Assembly (NCBI GenBank): GCA_006738865.1
Contig: AP019701.1
Span: 4,212,001 to 4,276,000 of the forward strand
Source of the DNA: Allostella sp. ATCC 35155
GTDB lineage: Bacteria; Pseudomonadota; Alphaproteobacteria; ATCC43930; Allostellaceae
Length of the DNA: 64,000 nucleotides
Direction: 5' to 3'
The notes below the pieces were generated by a model that saw only the letters and a list, made by a program, of their open reading frames with translations, was not told the origin of the DNA and did not search any database. Shown here one piece after another: positions 1-8,090 of the stretch. The stretch's first letter is position 1; each line of letters opens with the position of its first letter. The position numbers and the translations under genes are program-made.

Positions 1-342
1 CGGGACGCCGACCAGGAGCGCCAGGCCCGCGGCGCAGAACACCAGTTCCAGGGTCGCCGGCAGCCGGTCGGCGAGCGCGTCCACCACCGGCATGCCGAGG
101 CGGTAGGAGGTGCCGAAATTGCCCTGCACCGCGTTCGACAGATAGACCAGGAACTGGACGTAGAACGGCTTGTCGAGGCCGAGCGCGACGCGGAGGTTCT
201 CGCGATCCTCTTCCGTCGCATCCTGGCCGACCATGTTGTTGATCGGGTCGCCCAGGAAATTGAACATGCTGAAGGCGACGAATCCCACGACCAGCATGAC
301 GATCAGGGATTGCAGCAGGCGTCGGATCACGAACGCAATCAT
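1..342 (-). CDS. Peptide ABC transporter permease, DppB type (3' end outside window)
   Basis: The 114 N-terminal residues of an inner-membrane permease that would form the pore of a dipeptide/oligopeptide ABC importer. It begins MIAFVIRRLLQSLIVM, the usual DppB/OppB opening, with a membrane segment at about residues 9-30. A periplasmic stretch follows, with a GLDKPFYVQ motif, then a second hydrophobic segment at the window edge. The family is normally about 310-340 residues, so roughly two thirds is missing. The start is chosen because a GGAGG lies 8 bases upstream. It lies downstream of the three binding-protein genes on the same strand, separated by 264 bases that carry a hairpin and its own candidate promoter. 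Family assignment is firm; the substrate is inferred. Confidence 0.88.
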   Translation of the reverse strand, partial: MIAFVIRRLLQSLIVMLVVGFVAFSMFNFLGDPINNMVGQDATEEDRENLRVALGLDKPFYVQFLVYLSNAVQGNFGTSYRLGMPVVDALADRLPATLELVFCAAGLALLVGVP

Positions 343-395
343 CGCGCCCGCCTCCGCACCCAGAACGCGGGCACAGCCCGCCGCGTGATCGCCAT
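339..395 (-). other. Possible 18-codon upstream reading frame coupled to the permease
   Basis: An ATG with a good AGGGGA ribosome site six bases upstream opens an 18-codon arginine-rich frame (begins MAITRRAVPAF). Its stop overlaps the permease start as ATGA. It could be a leader peptide that couples translation to the permease, or chance. No homology is recognised. Confidence 0.22.
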
Positions 396-460
396 GTGCA
401 TTCCCCTGCTTCCCCCGAGCCGCCGGCTGCCCGATTTTTGGGCTATGCCGGTCGTCCAGT

Positions 461-489
461 AACTAGGCCGGTCGCAAAACCGTCGTCAA
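461..489 (-). promoter_or_regulatory. Candidate RpoD promoter of the permease gene
   Basis: On the minus strand TTGACG (484-489) and CTAGTT (461-466) are separated by 17 bases, a close match to the alphaproteobacterial housekeeping consensus. Transcription would start near 454 and leave a leader of about 110 bases. The permease would therefore be transcribed independently of the upstream binding-protein genes. Confidence 0.55.
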
Positions 490-561
490 CGCATTTCCCG
501 GCGTCGCGGCGGCAGAGGCGTCGCTTCACGAATCGTACCAACCGGCGGAGCCGCGCGGGGT

Positions 562-599
562 ACCGGCGAGCGGCAGGTGATCGCCTGCCGCTCGCCGGT
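562..599 (-). terminator. Perfect 16-bp hairpin after the third binding-protein gene
   Basis: Arms 562-577 and 584-599 pair perfectly over 16 bp with a 6-base loop, beginning 7 bases after the stop codon at 607. No T-run follows on the minus strand, so it is not a textbook intrinsic terminator. It may protect the mRNA 3' end or attenuate read-through into the permease. Confidence 0.6.
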
Positions 600-606
600 C
601 CGCGGC

Positions 607-2190
607 TCACTTCATGCGGACATAGCGCAGCATGACGTAGTCGTTCGGCGCCTGCGGGATCTCCGCCACCGTACTGCGCGCCGCCCAGGCGAGCGGCGGC
701 TGGTGCAGTGGGATGTGCCCGAAATCCTCCTTGTGGAGCTTCATGGCGTCATAGATGAGCTTGTTGCGCTTCTCCTGGTCGACCTCGACCCGGATCAGCT
801 TGGTCAGTTCGTCGACCTTGGGGTTGGAATAGCGGCCGCTGTTGTTCGAGCCGGCACCCGACGCCGCATCGACCGTCATGACGATGTTGTAGAGCATGTC
901 GTAGGCGTCATAGGTGCCCCAGCCCAGCATGTAGAAGCTGGTATTGTTGCCCGACCGCCGGCCGATCTTGTCGAAATGCTTGGACTTGGTCTGCGCGTTG
1001 AGCTTCACCGTCACGCCGACCCGGCCGAGCATCGGCACGACCGCCTGGCAGATCGCCTCGTCGTTGACGTAGCGGTCGTTCGGGCAATCGAGCGTGACCG
1101 TGAAGCCGTTCGGATAGCCGGCATCGGCCAGCAGCTTCTTCGCGCCGTCCGGATCGAAGGGATAGCGGCTCTCCAGTTCCTTGGAATAGCCGGTGGCGCC
1201 GCGACCGACCATCTGGCCGGTCGGGATCGAGACGCCCCGCATGACGACGCGCTTGATCGCCTCGGCGTCGATCGCCTGGTAGAAGGCCTGCCGCACCCGC
1301 CTGTCCTTGAACGGATTCTTGCCCGAGCCTGCCATGTCGAGCAGCTCCGGCCGCCACTGGTCCATGCCGAGGAAGACGACGCGCAGCTCCGGTCCCTGGA
1401 GCACCTTGATCCCGGCGGTGCGCTCGATGCGCGGAATGTCCTGCAGCGGCACCGGGTACATCATGTCGATCTCGCCCGACAGCAGCGCCGCGACACGGGT
1501 CGCGGCGTTGGCGATCGGCCGGAACTCGACGCGGGTCAGGTTGTGCTGCGGCTTCTTGTTCCACCAGTCCGCATTGGGCACGAGCACGGTGCGCGTGTCG
1601 GGAACCCGGTCGAGGATCTTGAACGGGCCGGTGCCGTTGGTGTGGGTGTTGGCATAGCTCTCGTTGCCGACGATGCCGCGGACGGGCGTCGTCGTGTTGT
1701 TCTTCTCGGCCCACGGCTTCGACATGATGAAGAGCGACGTCAGATCCTGGTCGAGGATCGGATTGGGTCCGGAGGTGAGGATTTCGATGGTGTGGCTGTC
1801 GACCTTGCGCACCTCCTTGATGGTGAGCGAGGCGGTGCGCATGCCACCCTGCTCGTGCTGGTTGCGCTTGACCGAGAAGATCACGTCGTCGGCGTTGAAG
1901 GGGGTGCCGTCGTGGAACTTCACCCCCTCGCGGAGCTTGAAGCGCCAGGTCGTCGGGTCGGTCTGCTTCCATTCCGTCGCCAGGGCGGGGAGCAGCTTCA
2001 GCTGGTAGTCGCGGAAGATCAGCGTCTCGTAGACGTTGTTCTTCATCGCGTTGGTCGGCGCCTCGTTGTTGACGTGCGGGTCGAGCCCGTTGATGTCGCC
2101 CGACGAAGAGAAGCGGAAGGTCTTGGCCTCGGCCATGCCATAGGCCGCCAAGGAAAGGGCGACCGCGGTCGCCGCCATCAGTCTGATCAT
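607..2190 (-). CDS. Peptide ABC transporter substrate-binding protein (paralog 1)
   Basis: A periplasmic solute-binding protein of the DppA/OppA family (SBP_bac_5), 527 residues, typical length. The start at 2190 puts a Sec signal peptide at residues 1 to about 22, ending ..GMAEA before the mature KTFRFSSSGD. No lipobox cysteine is present, so the protein should be soluble. Family landmarks include TWRFKLREGVKFHDGTPF near residue 85 and the C-terminal DFGHIPLHQPPLAW block. It is the most downstream of three tandem paralogs and the most diverged: where the other two read GWTPGTYDAHN it reads GWGTYDAYD, two residues shorter. Ligand specificity cannot be read from the sequence; a peptide or related ligand is inferred from the family and the DppB neighbour. 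Confidence 0.92.
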   Translation of the reverse strand: MIRLMAATAVALSLAAYGMAEAKTFRFSSSGDINGLDPHVNNEAPTNAMKNNVYETLIFRDYQLKLLPALATEWKQTDPTTWRFKLREGVKFHDGTPFNADDVIFSVKRNQHEQGGMRTASLTIKEVRKVDSHTIEILTSGPNPILDQDLTSLFIMSKPWAEKNNTTTPVRGIVGNESYANTHTNGTGPFKILDRVPDTRTVLVPNADWWNKKPQHNLTRVEFRPIANAATRVAALLSGEIDMMYPVPLQDIPRIERTAGIKVLQGPELRVVFLGMDQWRPELLDMAGSGKNPFKDRRVRQAFYQAIDAEAIKRVVMRGVSIPTGQMVGRGATGYSKELESRYPFDPDGAKKLLADAGYPNGFTVTLDCPNDRYVNDEAICQAVVPMLGRVGVTVKLNAQTKSKHFDKIGRRSGNNTSFYMLGWGTYDAYDMLYNIVMTVDAASGAGSNNSGRYSNPKVDELTKLIRVEVDQEKRNKLIYDAMKLHKEDFGHIPLHQPPLAWAARSTVAEIPQAPNDYVMLRYVRMK

Positions 2191-2372
2191 GCCTTGCCCC
2201 TGCGTGGATGGGCGCCCCTCGACCGGCGAGCCCGGCTCTCTGGAGGCGCGGGTCGAACTATGCGTCCGGTGTTGCACGTCCCGCGAGCGATTTCGCGTGG
2301 GCGCGGACGGACGCTCGGTGCGGCGGTACGCAGGAGCCGTGCCGGATTCCACGGGGGCGGCCGGAAACGCGA

Positions 2373-2400
2373 ACGGCGGGCCGATTCCCCGGCCCGCCGT
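2373..2400 (-). terminator. Intercistronic hairpin after binding-protein paralog 2
   Basis: A perfect 10-bp GC stem (2373-2382 with 2391-2400) with an 8-base loop, 27 bases past the stop of paralog 2. No T-run follows. It occupies the same relative place as the hairpins after the other two paralogs. The rest of the 237-base gap to paralog 1 shows nothing else I can support. Confidence 0.5.
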
Positions 2401-2427
2401 CGCTGCATCACCCCGATGGGGCTGCGG

Positions 2428-4020
2428 TCACTTCATCTTGACGAAGCGCACGATCACCGCGTCGTTCGGCGGCTGGGGGAGGTTGGCGACGGTGTCGCGC
2501 ACGCCCCAGGCCAGCGCCTGCTGATGCAGCGGAATATGGCCGAAGTCCTCCTTATGGATCTTCATGGCCTCGTGGATCATCTTGTTCCGCTTCTCGCGGT
2601 CGCTCTCGCTGCCGATCATCCGGGCGAGTTCGTCGACCTTCGGGTTCGAGTAGCGGCCGCTGTTGTTCGACCCCGTGCCCGCCTTCTGGTCGCGCGTCAC
2701 GATGATGTTGTGCAGCATGTTGTGGGCGTCGTAGGTGCCCGGCGTCCAGCCCAGCATGTAGAAGCTGGTGTCGTTGCCCGAGCGCGAGCCGATCTTGTCG
2801 AAATGCTTCGACTTCGTCTGGGCGTTCAGCTTGATGTTGATGCCGATGCGCGCCAGCATCGGCACGATCGCCTGGCAGATCGCCTCATCATTGACGTAGC
2901 GATCGTTGGGGCAGTCGAGCGTGACCGGGAAGCCCTGCGGATAGCCCGCCTCGGCCAGCAGCTTCTTGGCGCCGTCCGGATCGTACGGATAGCGGTCGTT
3001 GAGATCCTTGGCGAAGCCGTTGATGCCGGGGGCGATCATCAGGCCCGTCGGCGTCGAGGCGCCGCGCATGACGACGCGATGGATCGCCTGGATGTCGATC
3101 GCCTGGTAGAAGGCGCGGCGCACGCGGACATCCTTGAAGGGATTCTTGCCGGTGCCCGGCATGTCCTTCAACTCGTCCCGCCACTGGTCCATGCCGAGGA
3201 ACACCGTCCGGAGTTCCGGGCCTTCCAGGACCTTGACGCCCGCCGAACGCTTCAGCCGCGGCACGTCCTGCAGCGGCACCGGGAACATCATGTCGATCTC
3301 GCCCGACAGCAGGGCCGCCACGCGGGTCGCGGAATTGGCGATCGGCCGGAACTCGACGCGGGTCAGGTTGTGCTCGGCCTTGCCCCACCAGTCCTTGTTC
3401 GGCACCAGGACGGTGCGCGTGTCGGGAACCCGGTCGAGCAGCCGGAAGGGGCCGGTGCCGTTGATGTGTGTGTTGGCGTAGCTCTCGTTGCCGACGATGC
3501 CCTGGACCGGCGTGGTCGTGTTGTTCTTCTCCGCCCATGCCTTCGACATGATGAAGACGGCCGGCAGGTTCTGATCGAGGATCGGATTCGGCGACTTGGT
3601 GATGATCTCGACCGTATGGTCGTCGATCTTCTTCACCTCGGCGATCGATGCGCTGTAGGTGCGCATCCCCGACTGCTCGTGGTTGTTCCGCTTCAGCGAA
3701 AAGACCACGTCGTCGGCCGTGAAGGGCGTGCCGTCATGGAACTTGACGCCCTTGCGCAGCGCGAAACGCCAGACGGTCGGCGCGGTCTGCTTCCACTCCG
3801 TCGCGAGCGACGGCCGCAGCTTGAGTTCGTGGTCGCGGAAGATCAGAGCCTCGTAGAGGTTGTTCTTCATCGCGTTGGTCGGACCCTCGTTGTTGAGGTG
3901 CGGGTCCAGGCCGTTGATGTCGCCCGACGTCGAAAAGCGGAAGACCTTGGCGTCTGCGGCAGCCGACGCGACGAGCGCCATGCCCACCGCGGTCGTCAGG
4001 AGCAGTCGTCTGATCATCAT
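2428..4020 (-). CDS. Peptide ABC transporter substrate-binding protein (paralog 2)
   Basis: Second member of the tandem DppA-family set, 530 residues. Two ATG codons sit side by side (4020 and 4017); both follow an AGGGGAC ribosome site, and the first is taken. The signal peptide MMIRRLLLTTAVGMALVASA is followed by mature DAKVFRFSTSGDINGLDPH. SBP_bac_5 landmarks run throughout, and the C-terminus RFVKMK resembles RYVRMK in the other two copies. By eye it is closer to paralog 3 than to paralog 1: long runs such as the RAFYQAID and TPTGLMIAPGINGF blocks are shared. It is probably a duplicate kept for a different peptide or opine-like ligand. Function by family is firm; the ligand is unknown. 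Confidence 0.92.
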   Translation of the reverse strand: MMIRRLLLTTAVGMALVASAAADAKVFRFSTSGDINGLDPHLNNEGPTNAMKNNLYEALIFRDHELKLRPSLATEWKQTAPTVWRFALRKGVKFHDGTPFTADDVVFSLKRNNHEQSGMRTYSASIAEVKKIDDHTVEIITKSPNPILDQNLPAVFIMSKAWAEKNNTTTPVQGIVGNESYANTHINGTGPFRLLDRVPDTRTVLVPNKDWWGKAEHNLTRVEFRPIANSATRVAALLSGEIDMMFPVPLQDVPRLKRSAGVKVLEGPELRTVFLGMDQWRDELKDMPGTGKNPFKDVRVRRAFYQAIDIQAIHRVVMRGASTPTGLMIAPGINGFAKDLNDRYPYDPDGAKKLLAEAGYPQGFPVTLDCPNDRYVNDEAICQAIVPMLARIGINIKLNAQTKSKHFDKIGSRSGNDTSFYMLGWTPGTYDAHNMLHNIIVTRDQKAGTGSNNSGRYSNPKVDELARMIGSESDREKRNKMIHEAMKIHKEDFGHIPLHQQALAWGVRDTVANLPQPPNDAVIVRFVKMK

Positions 4021-4045
4021 TGTTGTCCCCTTCCCTGGTAACGGT

Positions 4046-4087
4046 CCCGGGCCGGCGGCCCCCTCGCGAGGGGGCCGCCGAGCCGGG
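4046..4087 (-). terminator. Long GC hairpin after binding-protein paralog 3
   Basis: A 14-bp perfect palindromic core (4053-4066 with 4067-4080) extends with small bulges to about 20 bp. It lies between the stop of paralog 3 at 4169 and the start of paralog 2. No T-run is present. It is the third hairpin in the same inter-gene position of this cluster. Confidence 0.55.
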
Positions 4088-4168
4088 CTCGATCCCGCGA
4101 TCATTGCCACGCGCGGGTGGATTGGGAAGGACTTTGTCGCCTCCCGCTCTCTCGCGGGGTGCGCGAAC

Positions 4169-5752
4169 TCACTTCATCCGGACGTATTTCAGCATCACGG
4201 CGTCGTTCGCCGCCTGCGGAATTCCGGCGACGGAGTCCCGCACGCCCCAGGCCAGCGCCTGCTGGTGCAGCGGGATGTGGCCGAAGTCCTCCTTATGGAG
4301 CTTCATGGCCTCGTGGATCATCGCCGTGCGCTTCTCGGGGTCGATCTCCCGGGCGATGCTGCGGGTCAGTTCCTCGACCTTCGGGTTGGTGTAGCGCCCG
4401 CTGTTCCACGCGCCCGACCCCGGCCCGGACGACAGGGTGATGATGTTGAACAGCATGTTGTGGGCGTCGTAGGTGCCGGGCGTCCAGCCGAGCATGTAGA
4501 AGCTGGTCCGGCGCCCGTCCTTGAGGCCGATCTTGTCGAAATGCAGGCCCTTGGTCTGGGCGTTCAGCTTGATGTTGATGCCGACGCGGGTCAGCATCGG
4601 CACGATCGCCTGGCAGATCGCCTCGTCGTTGACATAGCGGTCGTTGGGACAGTCGAGCGTGACCGGGAAGCCCTGCGGATAGCCCGCCTCGGCCAGCAGC
4701 TTCTTCGAGGCCTCCGGATCGAACGGATAGCGCTGGTTCAGCTCCTTGGAGAAGCCGTTGATGCCGGGCGCGATCATCAGGCCCGTCGGAGTCGAGGCGC
4801 CGCGCATCACGACCCGCTGGATCGCGTTGATGTCGATCGCCTGGTAGAAGGCCCGCCGCACGCGGACGTCCTTGAACGGGTTCTTGCCCGTGCCCGGCAT
4901 GTCGAGCAGCTCGTCGCGGAACTGGTCCATGCCGAGAAAGATCGTACGCAGCTCCGGCCCTTGCAGCACCTTGACCCCGGCCGTCCGCTCCAGCCGCGGC
5001 ACGTCCTGCAGCGGCACCGGGAACATCATGTCGATCTCACCGGTCAACAGCGCGGCGACGCGGGTCGCGGCGTTGGCGATCGGCTTGAACTCGACGCGGG
5101 TCAGGTTGTGCTCGGGCTTGCCCCACCATTTCTCGTTGGGCACGAGCACGGTGCGCGTATCGGGCACCCGCTCGACCATCTTGAAGGGGCCGGTGCCGTT
5201 GGCGTTGCGGTTGGCGAAGCTCTCGGCGTTGGCGCCGCGCAGGGGCAGCAGCGTGTTGTGCTTCTGCGCCCAGGCCTTCGACATGATGTGGAAGAGCGAC
5301 AGGTTCTGGATCAGCACCGGGTCCGGCGCCTCCGTCACCAGCTCGACCGTCAGGTCGTCGATCTTGCGCACCTCCCGGACCCCGGTGACGTAGGTCTTCA
5401 TGTCGGACTGGTCGCCGCGGATGCGGTCGAACGAGAACACGACGTCGTCGGCGGTGAAGGGCGTGCCGTCGTGGAAGGTCACCCCCGCCCGCAGCTTGAA
5501 CCGCGTCGTGGTCGGGTTGACCTGGGTCCATTCGGTCGCCAGCGCCGGGCGCACGGTCAGATCCCAGTGGCGCGATACCAGCCCCTCGTAGAGGTTGTCC
5601 TTCATTGCATTGGTCGGACCCTCGTTGTTGATGTGCGGGTCCATGCCGATGACGTCGCCGGTGGTCGAATACTTGAACGTCTTGGCCGCCACCGGCACGG
5701 CGAGCGCCATGGCGAGCGCCGTCGCGGCCACGAACGCGATCCTGGTCTTCAT
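4169..5752 (-). CDS. Peptide ABC transporter substrate-binding protein (paralog 3, first in cluster)
   Basis: The promoter-proximal member of the tandem DppA-family set, 527 residues. The start at 5752 is supported by GGGAGG seven bases upstream and gives a clear signal peptide (MKTRIAFVAATALAMALAVPVAA) before KTFKYSTTGD. The frame stays open upstream to 6031, but that part has no signal peptide and is arginine-rich, so it is not taken as coding. SBP_bac_5 motifs are complete and the C-terminus ends KYVRMK. Transcription probably starts in the divergent region 5753-5990 shared with the aminotransferase. Together with DppB-type permease genes the product would deliver a peptide-like solute to the membrane channel. 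Confidence 0.92.
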   Translation of the reverse strand: MKTRIAFVAATALAMALAVPVAAKTFKYSTTGDVIGMDPHINNEGPTNAMKDNLYEGLVSRHWDLTVRPALATEWTQVNPTTTRFKLRAGVTFHDGTPFTADDVVFSFDRIRGDQSDMKTYVTGVREVRKIDDLTVELVTEAPDPVLIQNLSLFHIMSKAWAQKHNTLLPLRGANAESFANRNANGTGPFKMVERVPDTRTVLVPNEKWWGKPEHNLTRVEFKPIANAATRVAALLTGEIDMMFPVPLQDVPRLERTAGVKVLQGPELRTIFLGMDQFRDELLDMPGTGKNPFKDVRVRRAFYQAIDINAIQRVVMRGASTPTGLMIAPGINGFSKELNQRYPFDPEASKKLLAEAGYPQGFPVTLDCPNDRYVNDEAICQAIVPMLTRVGINIKLNAQTKGLHFDKIGLKDGRRTSFYMLGWTPGTYDAHNMLFNIITLSSGPGSGAWNSGRYTNPKVEELTRSIAREIDPEKRTAMIHEAMKLHKEDFGHIPLHQQALAWGVRDSVAGIPQAANDAVMLKYVRMK

Positions 5753-5834
5753 CGCAGAGCCTCCCCTGTCCAGCCGCGGCGCCGGTCGGGCCGCCCGCGG
5801 CCGTCGCGCTCCCGCCCATCGGGGAGCGTCCGAC

Positions 5835-5861
5835 AGTATCGCGATCGGGGCGAGCCGCCAA
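5835..5861 (-). promoter_or_regulatory. Weak candidate promoter for the binding-protein cluster
   Basis: On the minus strand TTGGCG (5856-5861) and GATACT (5835-5840) are separated by 15 bases, shorter than ideal. It lies 83 bases before the start of the first binding-protein gene in the 238-base divergent region. Confidence 0.3.
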
Positions 5862-5920
5862 ACGCCCCGTTTCGGACCGGATTCGCGCGCGCCGGAACGT
5901 CGCGGCGCGCTGCCGGCGGT

Positions 5921-5950
5921 TTGACTTCGCCGGTGACCGCGGCGGATAGT
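5921..5950 (+). promoter_or_regulatory. Candidate promoter for the aminotransferase
   Basis: TTGACT (5921-5926) and GATAGT (5945-5950) with an 18-base spacer, about 40 bases before the aminotransferase start. A good -35 and a moderate -10. Confidence 0.45.
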
Positions 5951-5990
5951 GCGCGGCACCGCCACCCCGGCCATATACGAGGATCGTCCC

Positions 5991-7385
5991 ATGCAGCGCC
6001 CGCCCGGCAACTCGATCGCCAGCCGCGACATCGCGCACTATCTGCACCCCTACACGAACCTCAAGAAGCATGAGGTCGACGGGCCGCTGGTCGTGACCGG
6101 CGGGCGGGGGATCTACATCCGCGACGAGGGCGGCAAGGAGTACATCGAGGGCATGGCCGGCCTGTGGTGCACCTCGCTCGGCTTCAGCGAGGAGCGGCTG
6201 GTGGAGGCCGCGATCGGTGCACTGCGCCGCCTGCCCTACTACCATACGTTCGGGCACAAGACGACGGACATCGGCGTCGACCTCGCCGAGAAGCTGCTGT
6301 CGATCGCGCCGGTGCCGATGTCGAAGGTGTTCTTCGCCAACTCCGGCTCGGAAGCGAACGATTCCGTCGTCAAGCTCGTCTGGTACTACAACAACGCGCT
6401 CGAGCGGCCGGCGAAGAAGAAGATCCTGGCCCGCACCAAGGGCTATCATGGCGTCACCGTCGCTTCGGCCAGCCTGACCGGGCTGCCGGCCAACCACCGC
6501 GACTTCGACCTGCCGATCCACAACATCATGCATGTCGACTGCCCCCACCATTATCGCTTCGCCGAAGCGGGCGAGAGCGAGGAGGCGTTCGCGACGCGGC
6601 TGGCCGAGAACCTGGAGAAGCGCATCCTGGCCGAGGGGCCGGAGACGGTCGCCGCCTTCATCGCCGAGCCGATCATGGGCGCGGGCGGCGTCCTGCTGCC
6701 GCCCAAGGGCTATTTCGAGAAGATCCAGCCGATCCTGAAGAAGTACGACATCCTCTTCATCGCCGACGAGGTCATCTGCGGCTTCGGGCGCACCGGCAAC
6801 ATGTGGGGCAGCCAGACCCTGGGGATGAAGCCCGACATCCTGGTCTGCGCCAAGGCGCTCTCCTCGGCCTACCTGCCGATCTCGGCCGTCATGATCTCCG
6901 AGCCGATCTACCAGGCGATGGTGCGGCAGAGCGAGAAGATCGGCGTCTTCGCGCACGGCTTCACCTATTCCGGGCATCCGGTGTCCAGCGCCGTCGCCTT
7001 GGAGACGCTGAAGATCTACGAGGAGCGCGACATCGTCGGCCATGTGCAGGCCATCGCGCCCCGGATGCAGAAGCTGATCCGCAGCTTCGCCGACCGCCCG
7101 CTGGTCGGCGAGTGCCGTGGCACCGGCCTCATCGGGGCGATCGAGCTGGTGGCCGACAAGGCGACGCACGCGTCCTTCGACGTCAAGCTGGGCGTCGGCG
7201 CCTACCTCGCGGGCCGTGCGCAGGAGCATGGCGTGATTCTGCGCGCCATGGGCGATTCGATCGGCTTCTGCCCGCCACTGATCATCACCGAGGGCGAGCT
7301 GGACGAGATGTTCCGCCGCTTCGACAAGGCGCTCACCGACACCGAGAACTGGCTCGCGGGCCAGGGCCTCACGAAGGCCGCCTGA
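5991..7385 (+). CDS. Class III (omega) aminotransferase, PLP-dependent
   Basis: Transfers amino groups, usually from a terminal amine (putrescine, beta-alanine, taurine or similar) to pyruvate. It has 464 residues, normal for the family. The N-terminal half carries MAGLWCTSLGF and FFANSGSEAND. The acidic cofactor ring contact is in FIADEVICGFGRTG, and the Schiff-base lysine is Lys288 in CAKALSSAYLP. The start is the ATG at 5991 after a GAGGATCG site; an upstream in-frame ATG at 5949 lacks one. The gene diverges from the peptide-binding cluster and lies upstream of the ankyrin gene with a 3-base gap, so the two are probably co-transcribed. The substrate cannot be fixed; a polyamine-type donor is possible given the ureohydrolase and HDAC-family genes 4 kb away. 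Confidence 0.9.
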   Translation: MQRPPGNSIASRDIAHYLHPYTNLKKHEVDGPLVVTGGRGIYIRDEGGKEYIEGMAGLWCTSLGFSEERLVEAAIGALRRLPYYHTFGHKTTDIGVDLAEKLLSIAPVPMSKVFFANSGSEANDSVVKLVWYYNNALERPAKKKILARTKGYHGVTVASASLTGLPANHRDFDLPIHNIMHVDCPHHYRFAEAGESEEAFATRLAENLEKRILAEGPETVAAFIAEPIMGAGGVLLPPKGYFEKIQPILKKYDILFIADEVICGFGRTGNMWGSQTLGMKPDILVCAKALSSAYLPISAVMISEPIYQAMVRQSEKIGVFAHGFTYSGHPVSSAVALETLKIYEERDIVGHVQAIAPRMQKLIRSFADRPLVGECRGTGLIGAIELVADKATHASFDVKLGVGAYLAGRAQEHGVILRAMGDSIGFCPPLIITEGELDEMFRRFDKALTDTENWLAGQGLTKAA

Positions 7386-7388
7386 GCG

Positions 7389-8090
7389 ATGCGGGCGCCG
7401 GCAGACGGCGGCGCCCGCCCCTTCCACTCGCGCCGGTCGCTTCTCGCGGTCGGCGCCTTGCCCTGGATTCCCCGCATGGCCGCCGCCTCGCCCGACGACC
7501 GGTTGCGCCATGCGGCGGAGAGCGGCGACGATGCCGCGGTCGCCGCCGCCATCGCGGCCGGTGCGTCGCTCGACGCTGCGGACGGAGCCGGGCGGACCGC
7601 ACTGTTGCTGGCGGTTGCGGCCGGCCAGGATGCGGTCGCCCTGCGCCTCGTACGGGCCGGCGCCGACATCAATGCCCAGGCGGCCAACCGCGACACGCCC
7701 TGGCTGCTGGCCGGCGCGCGCGGCCGCACCGCCGTCCTGGCGGCGATGCTGGACACCGGCCGGGTCGACTACACCAAGCGCAACCGCTATGGCGGCAACG
7801 CCCTGATCCCGGCCTGCGAGCGCGGCCATGTCGAGACGGTGCGCCTGCTGCTGGAGCGCTCGGAGATCGAGGTCGACCACGTCAACGACCTCGGCTGGAC
7901 GGCGCTGCTGGAGGCGGTGATCCTCGCCGACGGCGGCCCACGCCATGTCGAGATCGTGCGGCTGCTGCTGGCCCACGGCGCCGCACCGCGGCTCGCCGAT
8001 CGCGACGGCATCACCGCGCTCGCCCATGCCCGCGCGCGCAACCAGACGGCAGTCGTCCCGCTGCTGGAAGCGGCGGAGGCCGGCCGATGA
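7389..8090 (+). CDS. Secreted ankyrin-repeat protein with Tat-like signal
   Basis: A 233-residue protein. The N-terminus HSRRSLLAVGALPW resembles a twin-arginine signal, so export as a folded protein is likely. From about residue 35 come five to six ankyrin repeats, visible as DAADGAGRTALLLAV, NAQAANRDTPWLLA, ERGHVETVRLLLE and similar. Ankyrin repeats bind other proteins; no enzymatic domain is present. It starts three bases after the aminotransferase stop and ends in an ATGA overlap with the next gene, so the three genes form a likely operon. Exported bacterial ankyrin proteins are sometimes linked to oxidative-stress enzymes, but no such partner is visible here. The partner is unknown. Confidence 0.8.
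   Translation: MRAPADGGARPFHSRRSLLAVGALPWIPRMAAASPDDRLRHAAESGDDAAVAAAIAAGASLDAADGAGRTALLLAVAAGQDAVALRLVRAGADINAQAANRDTPWLLAGARGRTAVLAAMLDTGRVDYTKRNRYGGNALIPACERGHVETVRLLLERSEIEVDHVNDLGWTALLEAVILADGGPRHVEIVRLLLAHGAAPRLADRDGITALAHARARNQTAVVPLLEAAEAGR

Noticed and set aside
562..599. Interpretation of the hairpin as a true intrinsic terminator
   Set aside because: No T-run follows in the direction of transcription, and a same-strand permease gene with its own promoter lies beyond. It is listed as a stem-loop with uncertain role.
577..4041. A 1154-codon open frame on the plus strand
   Set aside because: It is antisense to two clear DppA-family genes. Its translation is Arg/Val/His/Asp-rich with no domain, as expected from GC-rich codon bias on the opposite strand.
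3860..6073. A 737-codon plus-strand open frame
   Set aside because: Antisense to the third binding-protein gene and running across the divergent promoter region; low-complexity translation without motifs.
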